From Thermincola carboxydiphila (GTDB lineage Bacteria > Bacillota > Thermincolia > Thermincolales > UBA2595): a stretch of DNA of 64,000 bases. Of this stretch, positions 45,256 to 57,182 are shown one piece after another. The DNA lies in the NCBI GenBank assembly GCA_016841325.1, contig JAENZJ010000007.1, forward strand, positions 1 to 64,000, given 5' to 3'. Each line of letters starts with the position of its first letter. The stretch's first letter is position 1. Made by a program: the position numbers and the translations under genes. Below the pieces are notes generated by a model. The model was not told where the DNA came from. It searched no databases and saw only the letters and a program-made list of their open reading frames with translations.

Positions 45256-46491
45256 TTATTCCTGTTCCACCTCTTTTAATTTATCAAGCCCGTCCCGGGC
45301 CATATCTTTGAGCAGGGCTATTCCGTTCCGGCGGCTGTTGGCCCTGAACCAGTATTCCCTGGCTTCCTTAAGATTCCCCAGGCCAAAAGCCAGCCTGCCC
45401 ACGAGATATTCTATTTTTTGGTCCTGACTTTCAGACCTGTGCCCGGACATATAGGCAGCCTTGAATTTTTCCAGGGCATTCTTCCGTGCCTCCAGCGCCT
45501 TATCGGGCTCATCGAGGTCATCATAGAGCCAGGCAATATTCAACCACATGCCTGCTACCCTTTCATCCATACCCTCACTTTTAATGAAACCGTCACAGCA
45601 GTCAATAGCGATAAGATAGGCATTAATGGCAAACCCGGCGGTGTTTACATTTTTAAAATTTGGGGTGAACCGCAATTTTCGTTGTTCAGTCAGGTTAGCC
45701 AGTTTCTTTTTCTGAATGGGACTTAACTTTTCAAATTCGTTTCTCCGCATGGCATAAAGACATTCAGGGCATATCCACACATTATATTTCAGGGGCTCTA
45801 TATCTTCGTAAATCACCCGTAATTCATCTGTCCTGTCAACCTGTTTTAACCGGCTGTCCCTGATGGCAAGGGCTTCAAAAGTATTGCTACATACCGGGCA
45901 TTTAACTTTTTTATTAAAAGTATATTGTTCACTAACAGCTGGGTTATCGCGGCTTACAGCCTTATCAGTGTCAAGATTTTCATCTCTGAAGGCCGGAGAT
46001 GCTGCCGCTGCGGAAGGTTCTGTGGCGGTATCTGTTGCCCCCGGCGAGGGTTCCGTTTTATCAGTCTGCTTCTCAGCCGTCTGGTCAGACCCTTTATCAC
46101 TGCCATGTCCCCAGGGGGAATGTTCCGTGATCCCGGCTTCCCTCAGGCAGGCTGACAAGCCCCGGATCCGTCCGGCTAAACCCTGCATAATACGGAAGAT
46201 AAGCTGGGGATTTGTAGCAGCGATTTCATCAAAGTTATCCCTGTTAATTATCAGTAGCACTGAATTATCAGAAGCTATGGCTGTATACCCCCTGCGATCT
46301 CCCACAAGGAGGGACATTTCTCCGAAAAAGCCCCCCTGCGGGATGTTGGTAAGGATCATTTTACGCTTATTAGACAGGGTGCTAAGTTCCACAGATCCCT
46401 TCAAAACAATAAACATCTCGTGCCCGGGGTCCTTTTCCTGAAAGAGCACGGTTCCCCTGGCAACAGTACGCATATATTGATTGACGGTCAT
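45256..46491 (-). CDS. Cyclic-nucleotide-binding-like domain fused to DUF2225
   Basis: A 411-residue protein. Residues about 1-120 form a CRP-type cyclic-nucleotide-binding fold (TVLFQEKDPGHEMFIVLKG, GGFFGEMSLLVGDRRGYTAIA). A Pro/Ser/Thr/Ala-rich linker (about 135-190) leads to a DUF2225 domain with CPVCSNTFEALAIRDSRL and CPECLYAMRR (two CxxC zinc sites), then TPR-like helices to the end. No DNA-binding domain follows the CRP fold, so it is not an ordinary CRP regulator. ATG 46491 follows GGGGGG. It faces against the direction of replication-arm genes. Confidence 0.85.
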   Translation of the reverse strand: MTVNQYMRTVARGTVLFQEKDPGHEMFIVLKGSVELSTLSNKRKMILTNIPQGGFFGEMSLLVGDRRGYTAIASDNSVLLIINRDNFDEIAATNPQLIFRIMQGLAGRIRGLSACLREAGITEHSPWGHGSDKGSDQTAEKQTDKTEPSPGATDTATEPSAAAASPAFRDENLDTDKAVSRDNPAVSEQYTFNKKVKCPVCSNTFEALAIRDSRLKQVDRTDELRVIYEDIEPLKYNVWICPECLYAMRRNEFEKLSPIQKKKLANLTEQRKLRFTPNFKNVNTAGFAINAYLIAIDCCDGFIKSEGMDERVAGMWLNIAWLYDDLDEPDKALEARKNALEKFKAAYMSGHRSESQDQKIEYLVGRLAFGLGNLKEAREYWFRANSRRNGIALLKDMARDGLDKLKEVEQE

Positions 46492-46716
46492 AGATAAATC
46501 CCCCCTGTGCTGGATTCCAACAATTGGCTGAGAGTACAATTCGACAGCATACGACATCTTTCCTGCCTAAGTGCCGGGAAAAGGCGTTAATTTGGCATTT
46601 ATGGGATTATGGGCTGCCAGATGACCTGTTCGGGAGCCAGTTTAAGTAGTAAAATGGTAATAGGAAAACAATACACAGACCAGGGAGTGGACTGTCAGAA
46701 ATGTGTGGTGTCATGA

Positions 46717-47472
46717 ATGAAGAGAATTGTTTCATTGGCAGCAATAATTGTACTTCTCGCCGGCAGTGGTATTTTGGCAGGGTTGCTGCTCCGGAATAAC
46801 AATGGCTTGCCTCAGCAGGGAAGCGGCGAAAATGATTTGGGAAACCGCTCCGTCAAACCGGATAAGCCGTTAAGGGAGCCAATGGAAATAAAACGTTTAT
46901 TGTCCGGCAAAGATACTGATAATGACGGGCTGGATGACCTTGAAGACATAGTTGCAGGCGGCAGGGCTGAAGTAGCAAGGGGACCTGCTTATGCCAGTGC
47001 TTACTACAGTGGCGGATATCCTCCGGAGAACGAAGGTGTTTGTACTGATGTTATCTGGAGAGCTTTCCGTGACGCAGGCTATAACCTGAAGGAAATGATT
47101 GATAAGGATATCCGTGAAAGTACCGGGGCATATCCAAGAGTGGCAGGCCGACCTGATCCCAATATTGATTTCAGAAGAGTACCAAACCTGGTCACCTTTT
47201 TTGAAAGACATGCCGAAAGCCTGACAACTGAGGTCAGGCCTTATGACCGTGAAAACCTTATCCACTGGCAGGGTGGCGATATAGTTGTATTTGGCCCGCC
47301 GCTGTGGCATATTGGAATTGTTTCCGATGAAAGAAGAGAGGACGGGGTACCCCTGTTAATACATAATGGAGGTCCCTGTCCCAGTGAAAATGATATGCTT
47401 TTGGAATGGCCCGGTCCTATACAATATCACTTCAGGTTCCCCGGCTCTGCCGCTGACTCGGTAAAACAATAG
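46717..47472 (+). CDS. DUF1287 secreted protein with calcium-loop motif
   Basis: A 251-residue protein with an N-terminal signal-anchor helix (about 4-25), a DTDNDGLDDLED calcium-binding loop at about residue 66-77, and the DUF1287 core with ARGPAYASAYYSGGYPPENEGVCTDV in three pieces around 89-114, QGGDIVVFGPPLWHIGIVSD and LIHNGG. The Cys-His combination resembles NlpC/P60-like folds, so a cell-wall peptidase role is conceivable. Confidence 0.8.
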   Translation: MKRIVSLAAIIVLLAGSGILAGLLLRNNNGLPQQGSGENDLGNRSVKPDKPLREPMEIKRLLSGKDTDNDGLDDLEDIVAGGRAEVARGPAYASAYYSGGYPPENEGVCTDVIWRAFRDAGYNLKEMIDKDIRESTGAYPRVAGRPDPNIDFRRVPNLVTFFERHAESLTTEVRPYDRENLIHWQGGDIVVFGPPLWHIGIVSDERREDGVPLLIHNGGPCPSENDMLLEWPGPIQYHFRFPGSAADSVKQ

Positions 47473-47501
47473 CTGATCCCCCGATTAGAATCCGTTAATT
47501 C

Positions 47502-47530
47502 TTGCCATCCGCCACTGAATATGATATAAT
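47502..47530 (+). promoter_or_regulatory. rpsF promoter
   Basis: TTGCCA, 17 bases, TATAAT, upstream of the structured rpsF leader. Confidence 0.85.
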
Positions 47531-47540
47531 AATGCATCGA

Positions 47541-47610
47541 GGCCCCCAGGGTCTCCTTTTACAGCCCTGCTCCACCTCTGTGGTGGGGCCGCCAGTCCGA
47601 AGGGAGGAGG
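47541..47610 (+). promoter_or_regulatory. Structured rpsF leader (possible S6:S18 site)
   Basis: GGCCCC (47541-47546) pairs with GGGGCC (47585-47590). Inside are CAGGG/CCCTG (47547-47551 with 47565-47569) and CCAC/GTGG hairpins, giving a three-way junction. CCAGTCCGAAGG follows just before the ribosome-binding site. Leaders of rpsF operons often bind the S6:S18 dimer; identity here is inferred from position and folding only. Confidence 0.5.
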
Positions 47611-47619
47611 TGAATAGCT

Positions 47620-47904
47620 ATGCGAGCTTATGAGGTACTGTACATTATTAAGCCTTTGGAAGAAGAACAGACAGAAGCTGTTATTGAAAAGTTCAAAAGC
47701 CTGATTGAAAACAACGGTGGAGAAATTGTCAGTCTCGATAAGTGGGGAAAACGCAAACTCGCATACGAAATCAAGCATAACCGGGAAGGGTATTATGTCT
47801 TGATAAAGTTTAACGGTACGCCGGAAACTGCAGCAGAGTTAGACCGTGTTTTCCGCATTACAGACGAAATTCTCAAGTTCATGATTATCCGTGAAGAAGA
47901 TTAA
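47620..47904 (+). CDS. rpsF: Ribosomal protein S6
   Basis: Small-subunit protein that pairs with S18 on the 16S rRNA central domain. 94 residues, [20 protein letters not shown] at the start, [20 protein letters not shown] in the middle. GGAGGAGGTG precedes ATG 47620. Heads the rpsF-ssb-rpsR operon. Confidence 0.97.
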   Translation: MRAYEVLYIIKPLEEEQTEAVIEKFKSLIENNGGEIVSLDKWGKRKLAYEIKHNREGYYVLIKFNGTPETAAELDRVFRITDEILKFMIIREED

Positions 47905-47956
47905 TTTGCGGATACTTGCAGATAATCGGATAGAACGGCCAAGGGGGTATTTTTTC

Positions 47957-48352
47957 GTGCTAAACCGTATTGTACTTATCGGAAGGTTAACAAAGGACCC
48001 CGAGTTGAGGTATACGCCAAATGGCAAGGCGGTGGCCGGCTTTACCCTGGCAGTTGACAGGCCTTTTAAAAACCAGCAGGGCGAACGTGAAGCAGACTTC
48101 ATTAATATAGTTGTCTGGGGAAATCAGGCCGAAAACTGTGCCAACTACCTTGCCAAGGGCAAACTGGCAGCTGTGGATGGCCGACTTCAGATTCGTTCCT
48201 TTGATGGACAGGACGGCCAGCGCCGTTGGGTTACCGAAGTAGTAGCCGATTCGGTACGATTTTTAAGTCCCAGGGACAGCTCGGCAAATTCGGCTGATTC
48301 CGGTATTATGGGCAAAGAAATTGATTTCTCTGATGATGACATACCGTTTTAA
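47957..48352 (+). CDS. ssb: Single-stranded DNA-binding protein
   Basis: Tetrameric OB-fold protein protecting single-stranded DNA; 131 residues. Starts [20 protein letters not shown] from GTG 47957 (AAGGGGG upstream), and ends with the acidic tip [14 protein letters not shown] that recruits repair proteins. The linker is short. Standard place between rpsF and rpsR. Confidence 0.97.
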   Translation: MLNRIVLIGRLTKDPELRYTPNGKAVAGFTLAVDRPFKNQQGEREADFINIVVWGNQAENCANYLAKGKLAAVDGRLQIRSFDGQDGQRRWVTEVVADSVRFLSPRDSSANSADSGIMGKEIDFSDDDIPF

Positions 48353-48447
48353 GAAGACATGTAATTTAAAGAACCTGACTTTTAAGAATATGACATTTAA
48401 GAATATGACTGATAATCGATTGTCACTTTAGCCTTAGGAGGGATAAC

Positions 48448-48678
48448 ATGAAACGTGACCGGGGCAGAAGACCCAGGAAAAGGGTCTGTTCATTCTGTAT
48501 AGATAAAGTTGAAGCCATTGATTATAAAGATGGCGGAAAGCTTAAAAAATACGTTACTGAACGCGGCAAAATCCTGCCGCGCCGAATCTCCGGGAATTGC
48601 GCCAAACATCAGCGCCAGCTTACCATTGCTATTAAGAGGGCGCGTCATATGGCATTACTGCCATTTACCGCAGAATAA
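48448..48678 (+). CDS. rpsR: Ribosomal protein S18
   Basis: A 76-residue basic protein with [18 protein letters not shown] and the C-terminal [11 protein letters not shown]. Cysteines C18 and C21 keep part of the zinc-binding C+ type motif. AGGAGG site upstream. Last gene before a strong terminator. Confidence 0.96.
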   Translation: MKRDRGRRPRKRVCSFCIDKVEAIDYKDGGKLKKYVTERGKILPRRISGNCAKHQRQLTIAIKRARHMALLPFTAE

Positions 48679-48695
48679 GAAAACACCGATTTGGA

Positions 48696-48721
48696 AGGGG
48701 AGCACCTGGTGCTCCCCTTTT
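48696..48721 (+). terminator. Terminator of the rpsF-ssb-rpsR operon
   Basis: AGGGGAGCACC-T-GGTGCTCCCC followed by TTTTGGG. Confidence 0.9.
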
Positions 48722-48832
48722 GGGCTATAAGGGTCAGGCAATTACTCTGGAATAAATTGATTCCGTATCTTTGAAGGAAAACCACCCGGGTTTGCAGAAT
48801 AATTAGCAGGATACCGAAAAGGAGGTAATGGG

Positions 48833-49156
48833 ATGCCCTTAATTAACCAGGGAATCGATATTGCCAAAAATATCAGGGTGATTGAATGGCTGAAAACGGA
48901 ACTGGTAACCACTGTTGCCTCTTTGTTCAGGGCAATGATGAAAAACAGCCAGGAAGCCGTTGAGGATGCTTTGGCAGGCATGGTTATGACCGTTTATGTA
49001 ATGGCCCGCAGGCTGGGTGTCGGCTTTGCCCAGCTGGATATAAGGGTTGAAAGTAAAATAAGAAAAGCCATCAAAGAAAAACATGAATTGGAAGATTGGT
49101 ACGGGGACCTGACGGCATTGCTCAGGTATAGAGGTGACAAAAAAGAGGTGAAATAA
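48833..49156 (+). CDS. MazG-like family protein
   Basis: A 107-residue helical protein with LFRAMMKNSQEAVEDALAGMVMTVYVMARRLG and DWYGDLTALLRYRG (the two stretches are about 30-61 and 89-102). The family is distantly MazG-like, found in clostridia before yybS; a nucleotide pyrophosphatase role is not certain because the EExxE metal motif is not clearly present. AAGGAGG upstream. Confidence 0.7.
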   Translation: MPLINQGIDIAKNIRVIEWLKTELVTTVASLFRAMMKNSQEAVEDALAGMVMTVYVMARRLGVGFAQLDIRVESKIRKAIKEKHELEDWYGDLTALLRYRGDKKEVK

Positions 49157-50113
49157 TTGACTGAGCACAAGAGGCTCAGCCCTTTGGCAGAAGGGGCCTT
49201 TATGGCTATGCTTGCTGCAGCTGTTGGGGTTGTTGCCATTTGGTTTTTGCCTGTTAAGTTCCTGGTTGATTTTGTCTGGGGAATTCCGATAATTATTATT
49301 ACTAAGAGGTATGACCTGAGGACCGGTTTTCTTACACTCGGGGCAACTTTTTTTATTACCGCCCTGATCGCCGGCCCGGTAATGACTGTATTGTTGCTTA
49401 CGGAACTGGCTCCCCTGGCAGTAGCATATGCCATCTTGTTTAAATACAAGAAATCACCGGGAACGATTCTTATTATCGGGGTGGTTGTTTCCATTATTTC
49501 AGATTTGCTTACAGTGTTAGGTTACTTTTATCTCCTGGATACGCTTGTTGTTCCCACAGAGCAGGAACTGAGGGCCCATGTTGAACAGTTTATGGCACTT
49601 TACACAGGCATGGGGATGGATGCTAATCAGGCCCGTGTAATGGTGGAGACAGCAATCAGGCTTACCCTTGTGCTGATACCAAGCACTCTGGCTATTGTGG
49701 CGGCTGTGCGGGCCTTTTTTACCTATATGGTTGCCACCAGAGTGATGCGCAGGCTAAATTATAAAACAGACAGCCTGCCCCCCTTTACCGGCTGGCAAAT
49801 ACCCTGGTATTCTGTCTGGGTTTTAATATCCGGGCTGGTAATGAGCCTGGTGGGTGACTATTATAAGCTGGCCACAATGGCAGCTATCGGAAAAAACATT
49901 GTTTTTATTGTTTCCCCGCTGTTCTTTATTATCGGATTGTCTGTGGTAACGTACTTTTTTCAAAAATGGATGATACCTAAATGGACCAAGGTTTTGCTTG
50001 TTATAATAGCTTTGATAAATTTCAGTGGAAGTCTGGTGTTATTTACACTCATAGGATTGTTTGATCCCCTGGTTTCATTCCGAAACTGGTGGCGAAAACC
50101 AACAGATGAGTAA
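49157..50113 (+). CDS. YybS family (DUF2232) membrane protein
   Basis: A 318-residue protein with about eight transmembrane segments, starting from TTG 49157 directly after the MazG-like gene. It matches the YybS layout found upstream of rplI in Firmicutes, where it may be a transporter component. An RYDLRTG loop and long linker (YTGMGMDANQARVMVE) are visible. Confidence 0.85.
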   Translation: MTEHKRLSPLAEGAFMAMLAAAVGVVAIWFLPVKFLVDFVWGIPIIIITKRYDLRTGFLTLGATFFITALIAGPVMTVLLLTELAPLAVAYAILFKYKKSPGTILIIGVVVSIISDLLTVLGYFYLLDTLVVPTEQELRAHVEQFMALYTGMGMDANQARVMVETAIRLTLVLIPSTLAIVAAVRAFFTYMVATRVMRRLNYKTDSLPPFTGWQIPWYSVWVLISGLVMSLVGDYYKLATMAAIGKNIVFIVSPLFFIIGLSVVTYFFQKWMIPKWTKVLLVIIALINFSGSLVLFTLIGLFDPLVSFRNWWRKPTDE

Positions 50114-50123
50114 GGAGGTTATC

Positions 50124-50570
50124 ATGAAGGTAATTCTGCTTCAGGACGTTAAGAAAATTGGGTCAAAGGGTGATGTAATCGAAGTTGCCGAGGGCTACGC
50201 AAGAAACTATCTGCTGCCCCGGAAACTTGCTGTGGAGGCTACCCAGGGTCATATGAAAGACCTCAGTCAAAAAAAGGCCTCTGAGGCCAGGAAAAAAGAA
50301 AAAAGGCTTGAAGAAGCCAAAAAGCTGGCTGAAAAACTGGCTAAACTCACAGTGAAGATTCCTACCAAGGTGGGTGAAGCCGGCAGGCTGTTTGGGTCAA
50401 TCACCACCAAGGATATTGCAGATGCCTTAAAAGCCCAGCACAAAATTGATATAGATAAAAAGAAAATGGACTTGGAAAGTCCTATTAAGTCTCTCGGAGT
50501 GTTTCCCGTTACAGCTAAACTGCATCCACAGGTCCAGGCAAAATTTGATGTACATGTTGTTGAAGAATAG
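50124..50570 (+). CDS. rplI: Ribosomal protein L9
   Basis: 148 residues: N-terminal RNA-binding domain MKVILLQDVKKIGSKGDVIE and GYARNYLLPRKLA, long connecting helix with KKEKRLEEAKKLAEKL and a C-terminal domain. ATG 50124 has AAGGAGG at 7 bases. It follows yybS by 10 bases. Confidence 0.97.
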   Translation: MKVILLQDVKKIGSKGDVIEVAEGYARNYLLPRKLAVEATQGHMKDLSQKKASEARKKEKRLEEAKKLAEKLAKLTVKIPTKVGEAGRLFGSITTKDIADALKAQHKIDIDKKKMDLESPIKSLGVFPVTAKLHPQVQAKFDVHVVEE

Positions 50571-50608
50571 TCGTAAAAGCTGCTGAAACAGGAAATGAAG
50601 GGGGTAAC

Positions 50609-52582
50609 ATGATGAAAAACTTTTTGGACAAGTTTATTACCCGGCCTGAAAGGTCTGAAATGGCAGAAAAGTTTACCGGGGAAGAACACTTAAAGAGGCA
50701 GGTGAATGCCCTTTATGGGCTGCTGACAAACATATACGGCTCAGATAAGGTTGTCTTAAAGGCCGGAAAGCTGGAAGCCCTGAACCTGCTCCGGTCGGAG
50801 GTCTTTGAGGAGCGGGTGCTGGGTCTGCAGAAAATAGTATTTGAAGACCCGACTATTGATAAAATTCCTGAAATGGAAGAGATTCCGCAGATTATAGATG
50901 ACATTGAAGATGAAATAGCAGATATTATTGCCAGAAGGTCTGTTGAAGACAAGCTGGAAAAAAAGATTGCCGAAAAAATGCAGCAGCGTCACGAAGAATA
51001 TGTTAAAGAGATAAAGATGCAGGTCATCAAGGAAAATGCCGGCCCGGAAAATGCCCAGACCCTGAAAAAACTAGCTATCCTGGAGAAACTGGAACAGAAA
51101 AAGCTTTCCAGGTCGGCAATTGAAACCCTCAGGCCGGATTCTTTTGAAGAGATTATTGGTCAGGACAGGGCCATTAAATCCCTGATGGCTAAGCTGGCCT
51201 GCCCCTTTCCCCAGCATATTATCCTTTACGGGCCTCCGGGGGTAGGTAAGACTACAGCAGCCCGCCTGGCATTAAAGGTAGCCAAAAAATTAAAAGGGAC
51301 TCCCTTTGAAGAGGATGCCCCGTTTATTGAGGTTGATGGTACTACTTTGAGGTGGGACCCCAGGGATGTGACCAATCCCCTGCTGGGTTCGGTGCATGAT
51401 CCGATTTACCAGGGGGCCAGGCGGGACCTTGCCGAAACGGGCATTCCCGAACCAAAGCCCGGTTTGGTGACAGATGCTCATGGAGGAGTCCTGTTTATTG
51501 ACGAAATCGGGGAACTGGATGTGATCCTGCAGAATAAACTCCTAAAGGTGCTTGAAGATAAGAGAGTTTCATTTGATTCCGCTTATTACGACCCTCATGA
51601 TTCAAATGTGCCCCATTACATTAAAAAGCTTTTTGAGGAGGGCGCTCCGGCAGATTTTATTCTGATAGGAGCTACTACCAGAGACCCGTCAGATATTAAC
51701 CCTGCGATCCGTTCCCGCTGTGCAGAAGTCTATTTTGAGCCCCTGACCCCCAAAGACATAGAAAATATCATCATCAATGCCGCTGCCAAACTGGATGTGA
51801 ACCTGGATAAGGGGATTCCCGAAGCTATCAGTGAATATACCATAGAAGGCCGGAAGGCTGTGAATATCCTTGCCGAAGCCTATGGGCTGGCACTGTATAA
51901 ACTACAGGCCGCTGCAGGTGATGAGGAGAGAACAGAAAAAGCCGGCCCGGTTACAGTCAGGATGGAAGATGTCCTTGAAGTGGCCCAGGTAAGCAGGCTT
52001 TCTCCTTATGTTACGGTTAAGGGGTCTTCGGCCTGTGAGACCGGACGGATATTTGGGCTGGGAGTTGCCGGGTTTGTCGGATCTGTTCTCGAAATTGAGG
52101 CGGTAGCTTTTAAGGCCCGGTCTGAGGGTAAAGGAACCATCAGGTTTAATGATACTGCCGGAAGCATGGCTAAGGACTCGGTATTTAACGCGGCATCGGT
52201 GATCCGGAGGGTTTCAGGAGAAGATATCGAAAACTATGATATACATGTGAATGTTATCGGCGGGGGCCGGATTGACGGGCCATCTGCGGGAATTGCCATT
52301 ACTGCGGCCATTCTGAGCGCCCTGCAAAACAAGCCGATTCGCCAGGATGTAGCCGTAACCGGAGAAGTCTCCATACAGGGACGGGTAAAGCCGGTTGGCG
52401 GTGTTTTTGAGAAGATTTACGGGGCTAAACAGGCCGGGATGAAAAAAGTGATCGTTCCCGGTGAAAACCGCAAAGATGTCCCGGTGGACCTTAAGGGCAT
52501 TGACATAGTGCTGGTGGATACGGTCGATGAGGCTCTGGTGCACCTGTTCCAGCAAGACAGACAACAGTCCCTGGTAGTCTGA
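50609..52582 (+). CDS. lonC: ATP-dependent protease LonC-like
   Basis: A 657-residue Lon-family protease of the spore-associated LonC type. Helical N-terminal region to about 170, AAA+ module with Walker A YGPPGVGKTTAA (about 207-218) and Walker B VLFIDEIGELD, and a C-terminal protease domain with the catalytic serine in RIDGPSAGIAI and lysine in GRVKPVGGVFEKIYGAKQ. It lacks the large N-terminal Lon domain. Start ATG 50609 or the next ATG (50612). Lies between rplI and dnaB. Confidence 0.9.
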   Translation: MMKNFLDKFITRPERSEMAEKFTGEEHLKRQVNALYGLLTNIYGSDKVVLKAGKLEALNLLRSEVFEERVLGLQKIVFEDPTIDKIPEMEEIPQIIDDIEDEIADIIARRSVEDKLEKKIAEKMQQRHEEYVKEIKMQVIKENAGPENAQTLKKLAILEKLEQKKLSRSAIETLRPDSFEEIIGQDRAIKSLMAKLACPFPQHIILYGPPGVGKTTAARLALKVAKKLKGTPFEEDAPFIEVDGTTLRWDPRDVTNPLLGSVHDPIYQGARRDLAETGIPEPKPGLVTDAHGGVLFIDEIGELDVILQNKLLKVLEDKRVSFDSAYYDPHDSNVPHYIKKLFEEGAPADFILIGATTRDPSDINPAIRSRCAEVYFEPLTPKDIENIIINAAAKLDVNLDKGIPEAISEYTIEGRKAVNILAEAYGLALYKLQAAAGDEERTEKAGPVTVRMEDVLEVAQVSRLSPYVTVKGSSACETGRIFGLGVAGFVGSVLEIEAVAFKARSEGKGTIRFNDTAGSMAKDSVFNAASVIRRVSGEDIENYDIHVNVIGGGRIDGPSAGIAITAAILSALQNKPIRQDVAVTGEVSIQGRVKPVGGVFEKIYGAKQAGMKKVIVPGENRKDVPVDLKGIDIVLVDTVDEALVHLFQQDRQQSLVV

Positions 52583-52592
52583 TTACCTTATT

Positions 52593-52640
52593 TGCGGTAT
52601 ATATAGTATGCGGTATATATAGTATGCGGTATATATAGTA
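52593..52640. repeat. Three tandem 16-bp repeats upstream of dnaB
   Basis: TGCGGTATATATAGTA occurs three times without spacers (52593-52608, 52609-52624, 52625-52640), 35 bases before the dnaB start. Each copy holds the -10-like TATATAG. It may modulate transcription or be a slippage product. Confidence 0.85.
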
Positions 52641-52674
52641 TACAGAGGAGTTTGTCTTAAGGAGGTGGGCGAGG

Positions 52675-54015
52675 ATGAGTATCCCACTAGAGAAAGTCCC
52701 ACCACAGAACCTGGATGCCGAGCAGTCGGTGCTGGGGGCAATGCTTATTGATAAAGAGGCCGTGGTAAAAGCCGTTCAGGTTCTGGCTCCTGATGATTTT
52801 TACCGTGATGCAAATGGCCATATATTTGAAGCAGCGGTAAACCTGTTTAATCGTAATGAGGCAGTTGACCTGATAACACTGTCTGAAGAACTTAAGCAGT
52901 CCGGGCTGCTTGACCAGGTAGGCGGTGTTTCTTATGTTGCCGGGCTTGCCAATTCAGTACCCACAGCAGCTAATGTGGAATACTATGCGCGGATTGTTCT
53001 GGAAAAGAGCCTTTTGCGAAAGCTCATCAGTGTGTCTACCAGAATTGCCCAGATGGGATATGAAGGTGAAGAGGAAACCGAAGCATTGCTGGATAAGGCA
53101 GAACAGATGATTTTTGAGCTGGCCCAGCGAAAAAACCAGGCAGGTTTTGCTCAGTTGAAAAATATCCTTATGGAGACTTTTGAACGGATTGAATTCCTGC
53201 ACCAGAACAAGGGTGCGATCACAGGTGTGCCCAGCGGATTTTCCGACCTTGATAAGCTGACCTCCGGCTTTCAGCCTTCAGACCTGGTGATTGTGGCTGC
53301 CAGGCCTTCAATGGGGAAAACAGCATTATGCCTTAACATAGCTCAATATGTGGCTACACGGAAAGAGCTTCCGGTTGCTGTATTCAGCTTGGAAATGTCC
53401 AAGGAACAGCTGGTTACCCGAATGTTGTGTGCCGAGGCAATGGTAGACCAGCAGAAAATAAGGACCGGACAGCTGGCAGACAAGGATTGGCAGCAGTTGA
53501 CCAGGGCCGCAGGGCCGCTGTCCAGGGCCCCTCTGTTTATAGATGACACTCCGGGGATCACCCCGATGGAAATGAGGTCCAAATGCAGGAGACTGAAGGC
53601 CGAACACGGCCTTTCCCTGATTGTCATTGACTACCTGCAGCTTATGCAGGGGCGGAAAAGGACTGAGAACAGGCAGCAGGAGATTTCTGAGATTTCCCGG
53701 TCTCTGAAAATGCTGGCCCGTGAAGTCCAGGCCCCTGTTATTGCGCTCTCCCAGTTAAGCCGTGCCGTGGAACAGAGGCAGGATAAGAGGCCGATGATGT
53801 CGGACCTCAGGGAGAGCGGCTCACTGGAACAGGATGCGGATATTGTTATGTTCATATACCGTGATGAGTACTATCATCCTGAAGAATCTGAGAAAAAAGG
53901 GCAGGCAGAGATAATTATAGCCAAACAAAGAAACGGCCCTGTTGGGTCTGTGGACCTGGGCTTCCTAAAGGAATACACTAAGTTTGTAAATTTGGACAAA
54001 CGGCACGGGGAGTAA
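52675..54015 (+). CDS. dnaB: Replicative DNA helicase DnaB
   Basis: Hexameric helicase of the replication fork (446 residues; DnaC in Bacillus nomenclature). N-terminal domain starting PLEKVPPQNLDAEQSVLGAM, and RecA-like motor with Walker A AARPSMGKTALCLNIA (about 208-223), Walker B LIVIDYLQLM and the C-terminal arginine region. AAGGAGG upstream of ATG 52675. Confidence 0.98.
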   Translation: MSIPLEKVPPQNLDAEQSVLGAMLIDKEAVVKAVQVLAPDDFYRDANGHIFEAAVNLFNRNEAVDLITLSEELKQSGLLDQVGGVSYVAGLANSVPTAANVEYYARIVLEKSLLRKLISVSTRIAQMGYEGEEETEALLDKAEQMIFELAQRKNQAGFAQLKNILMETFERIEFLHQNKGAITGVPSGFSDLDKLTSGFQPSDLVIVAARPSMGKTALCLNIAQYVATRKELPVAVFSLEMSKEQLVTRMLCAEAMVDQQKIRTGQLADKDWQQLTRAAGPLSRAPLFIDDTPGITPMEMRSKCRRLKAEHGLSLIVIDYLQLMQGRKRTENRQQEISEISRSLKMLAREVQAPVIALSQLSRAVEQRQDKRPMMSDLRESGSLEQDADIVMFIYRDEYYHPEESEKKGQAEIIIAKQRNGPVGSVDLGFLKEYTKFVNLDKRHGE

Positions 54016-54030
54016 GTTTCCCGTGTCTTT
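54004..54030 (+). terminator. Terminator at the dnaB stop
   Basis: CACGGG-GAGTAAGTTT-CCCGTG followed by TCTTTTG; it contains the dnaB stop codon. Confidence 0.75.
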
Positions 54031-54044
54031 TGTTTAAATACTTT

Positions 54045-54073
54045 TTGACAATACCGGCATGCTTTGTTACAAT
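54045..54073 (+). promoter_or_regulatory. Promoter of the FAD oxidoreductase gene
   Basis: TTGACA, 17 bases, TACAAT. It gives a leader of about 185 nt before the next start codon; I see no known riboswitch in it. Confidence 0.8.
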
Positions 54074-54263
54074 ATTATCGTTGGGCATTGTGTGTAAGTC
54101 CGGCAAAATTGTATTTTGACCTGAAATATTCGTTCATTTTGGAGGGGTAAACTGCAAATACATTTTTTTAAATACTCATCAGTAATCTGTATGGGTTATT
54201 TTTATGTGTGGCGAAAGTTTTTCTCCAGGTGGAAATGAATTCACAGGGACAGGAGGCGACAGG

Positions 54264-56976
<2,713 letters not shown>

Positions 56977-57032
56977 TATTGACACCGGCAGAATAATCTG
57001 TTAGCATTGAAGAGACAAAAACACTGACAACT

Positions 57033-57062
57033 TTGTGATATTTGTTCTAAATGGAATATAAT
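57033..57062 (+). promoter_or_regulatory. Probable promoter of the pabB/trpE-like gene
   Basis: TTGTGA and TATAAT with 18 bases between. It precedes a leader ending in a terminator-like hairpin. Confidence 0.5.
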
Positions 57063-57126
57063 CATATGACTTTCGGTATGATCTGGTCCGTCTGACTGCG
57101 TTTAGCAAAACCTCAGCGGGCATCCC

Positions 57127-57157
57127 ACCGGATAGGCTTAGCCTGTTCGGTTTTTTT
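57127..57157 (+). terminator. Leader terminator upstream of the pabB/trpE-like gene
   Basis: CCGGATAGGC-TTA-GCCTGTTCGG folds into a stem and TTTTTTTATT follows, only about 25 bases before the start codon. Placement after a promoter suggests attenuation; the sensing RNA upstream is not recognised (no TGGNACC T-box core). Confidence 0.65.
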
Positions 57158-57182
57158 ATTTATAAGTTAGGGAGGAATGAAA

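Noticed and set aside
57063-57126. T-box or THF riboswitch in the pabB/trpE-like leader
   Set aside because: No TGGNACCGCG core and no recognisable THF aptamer sequence.
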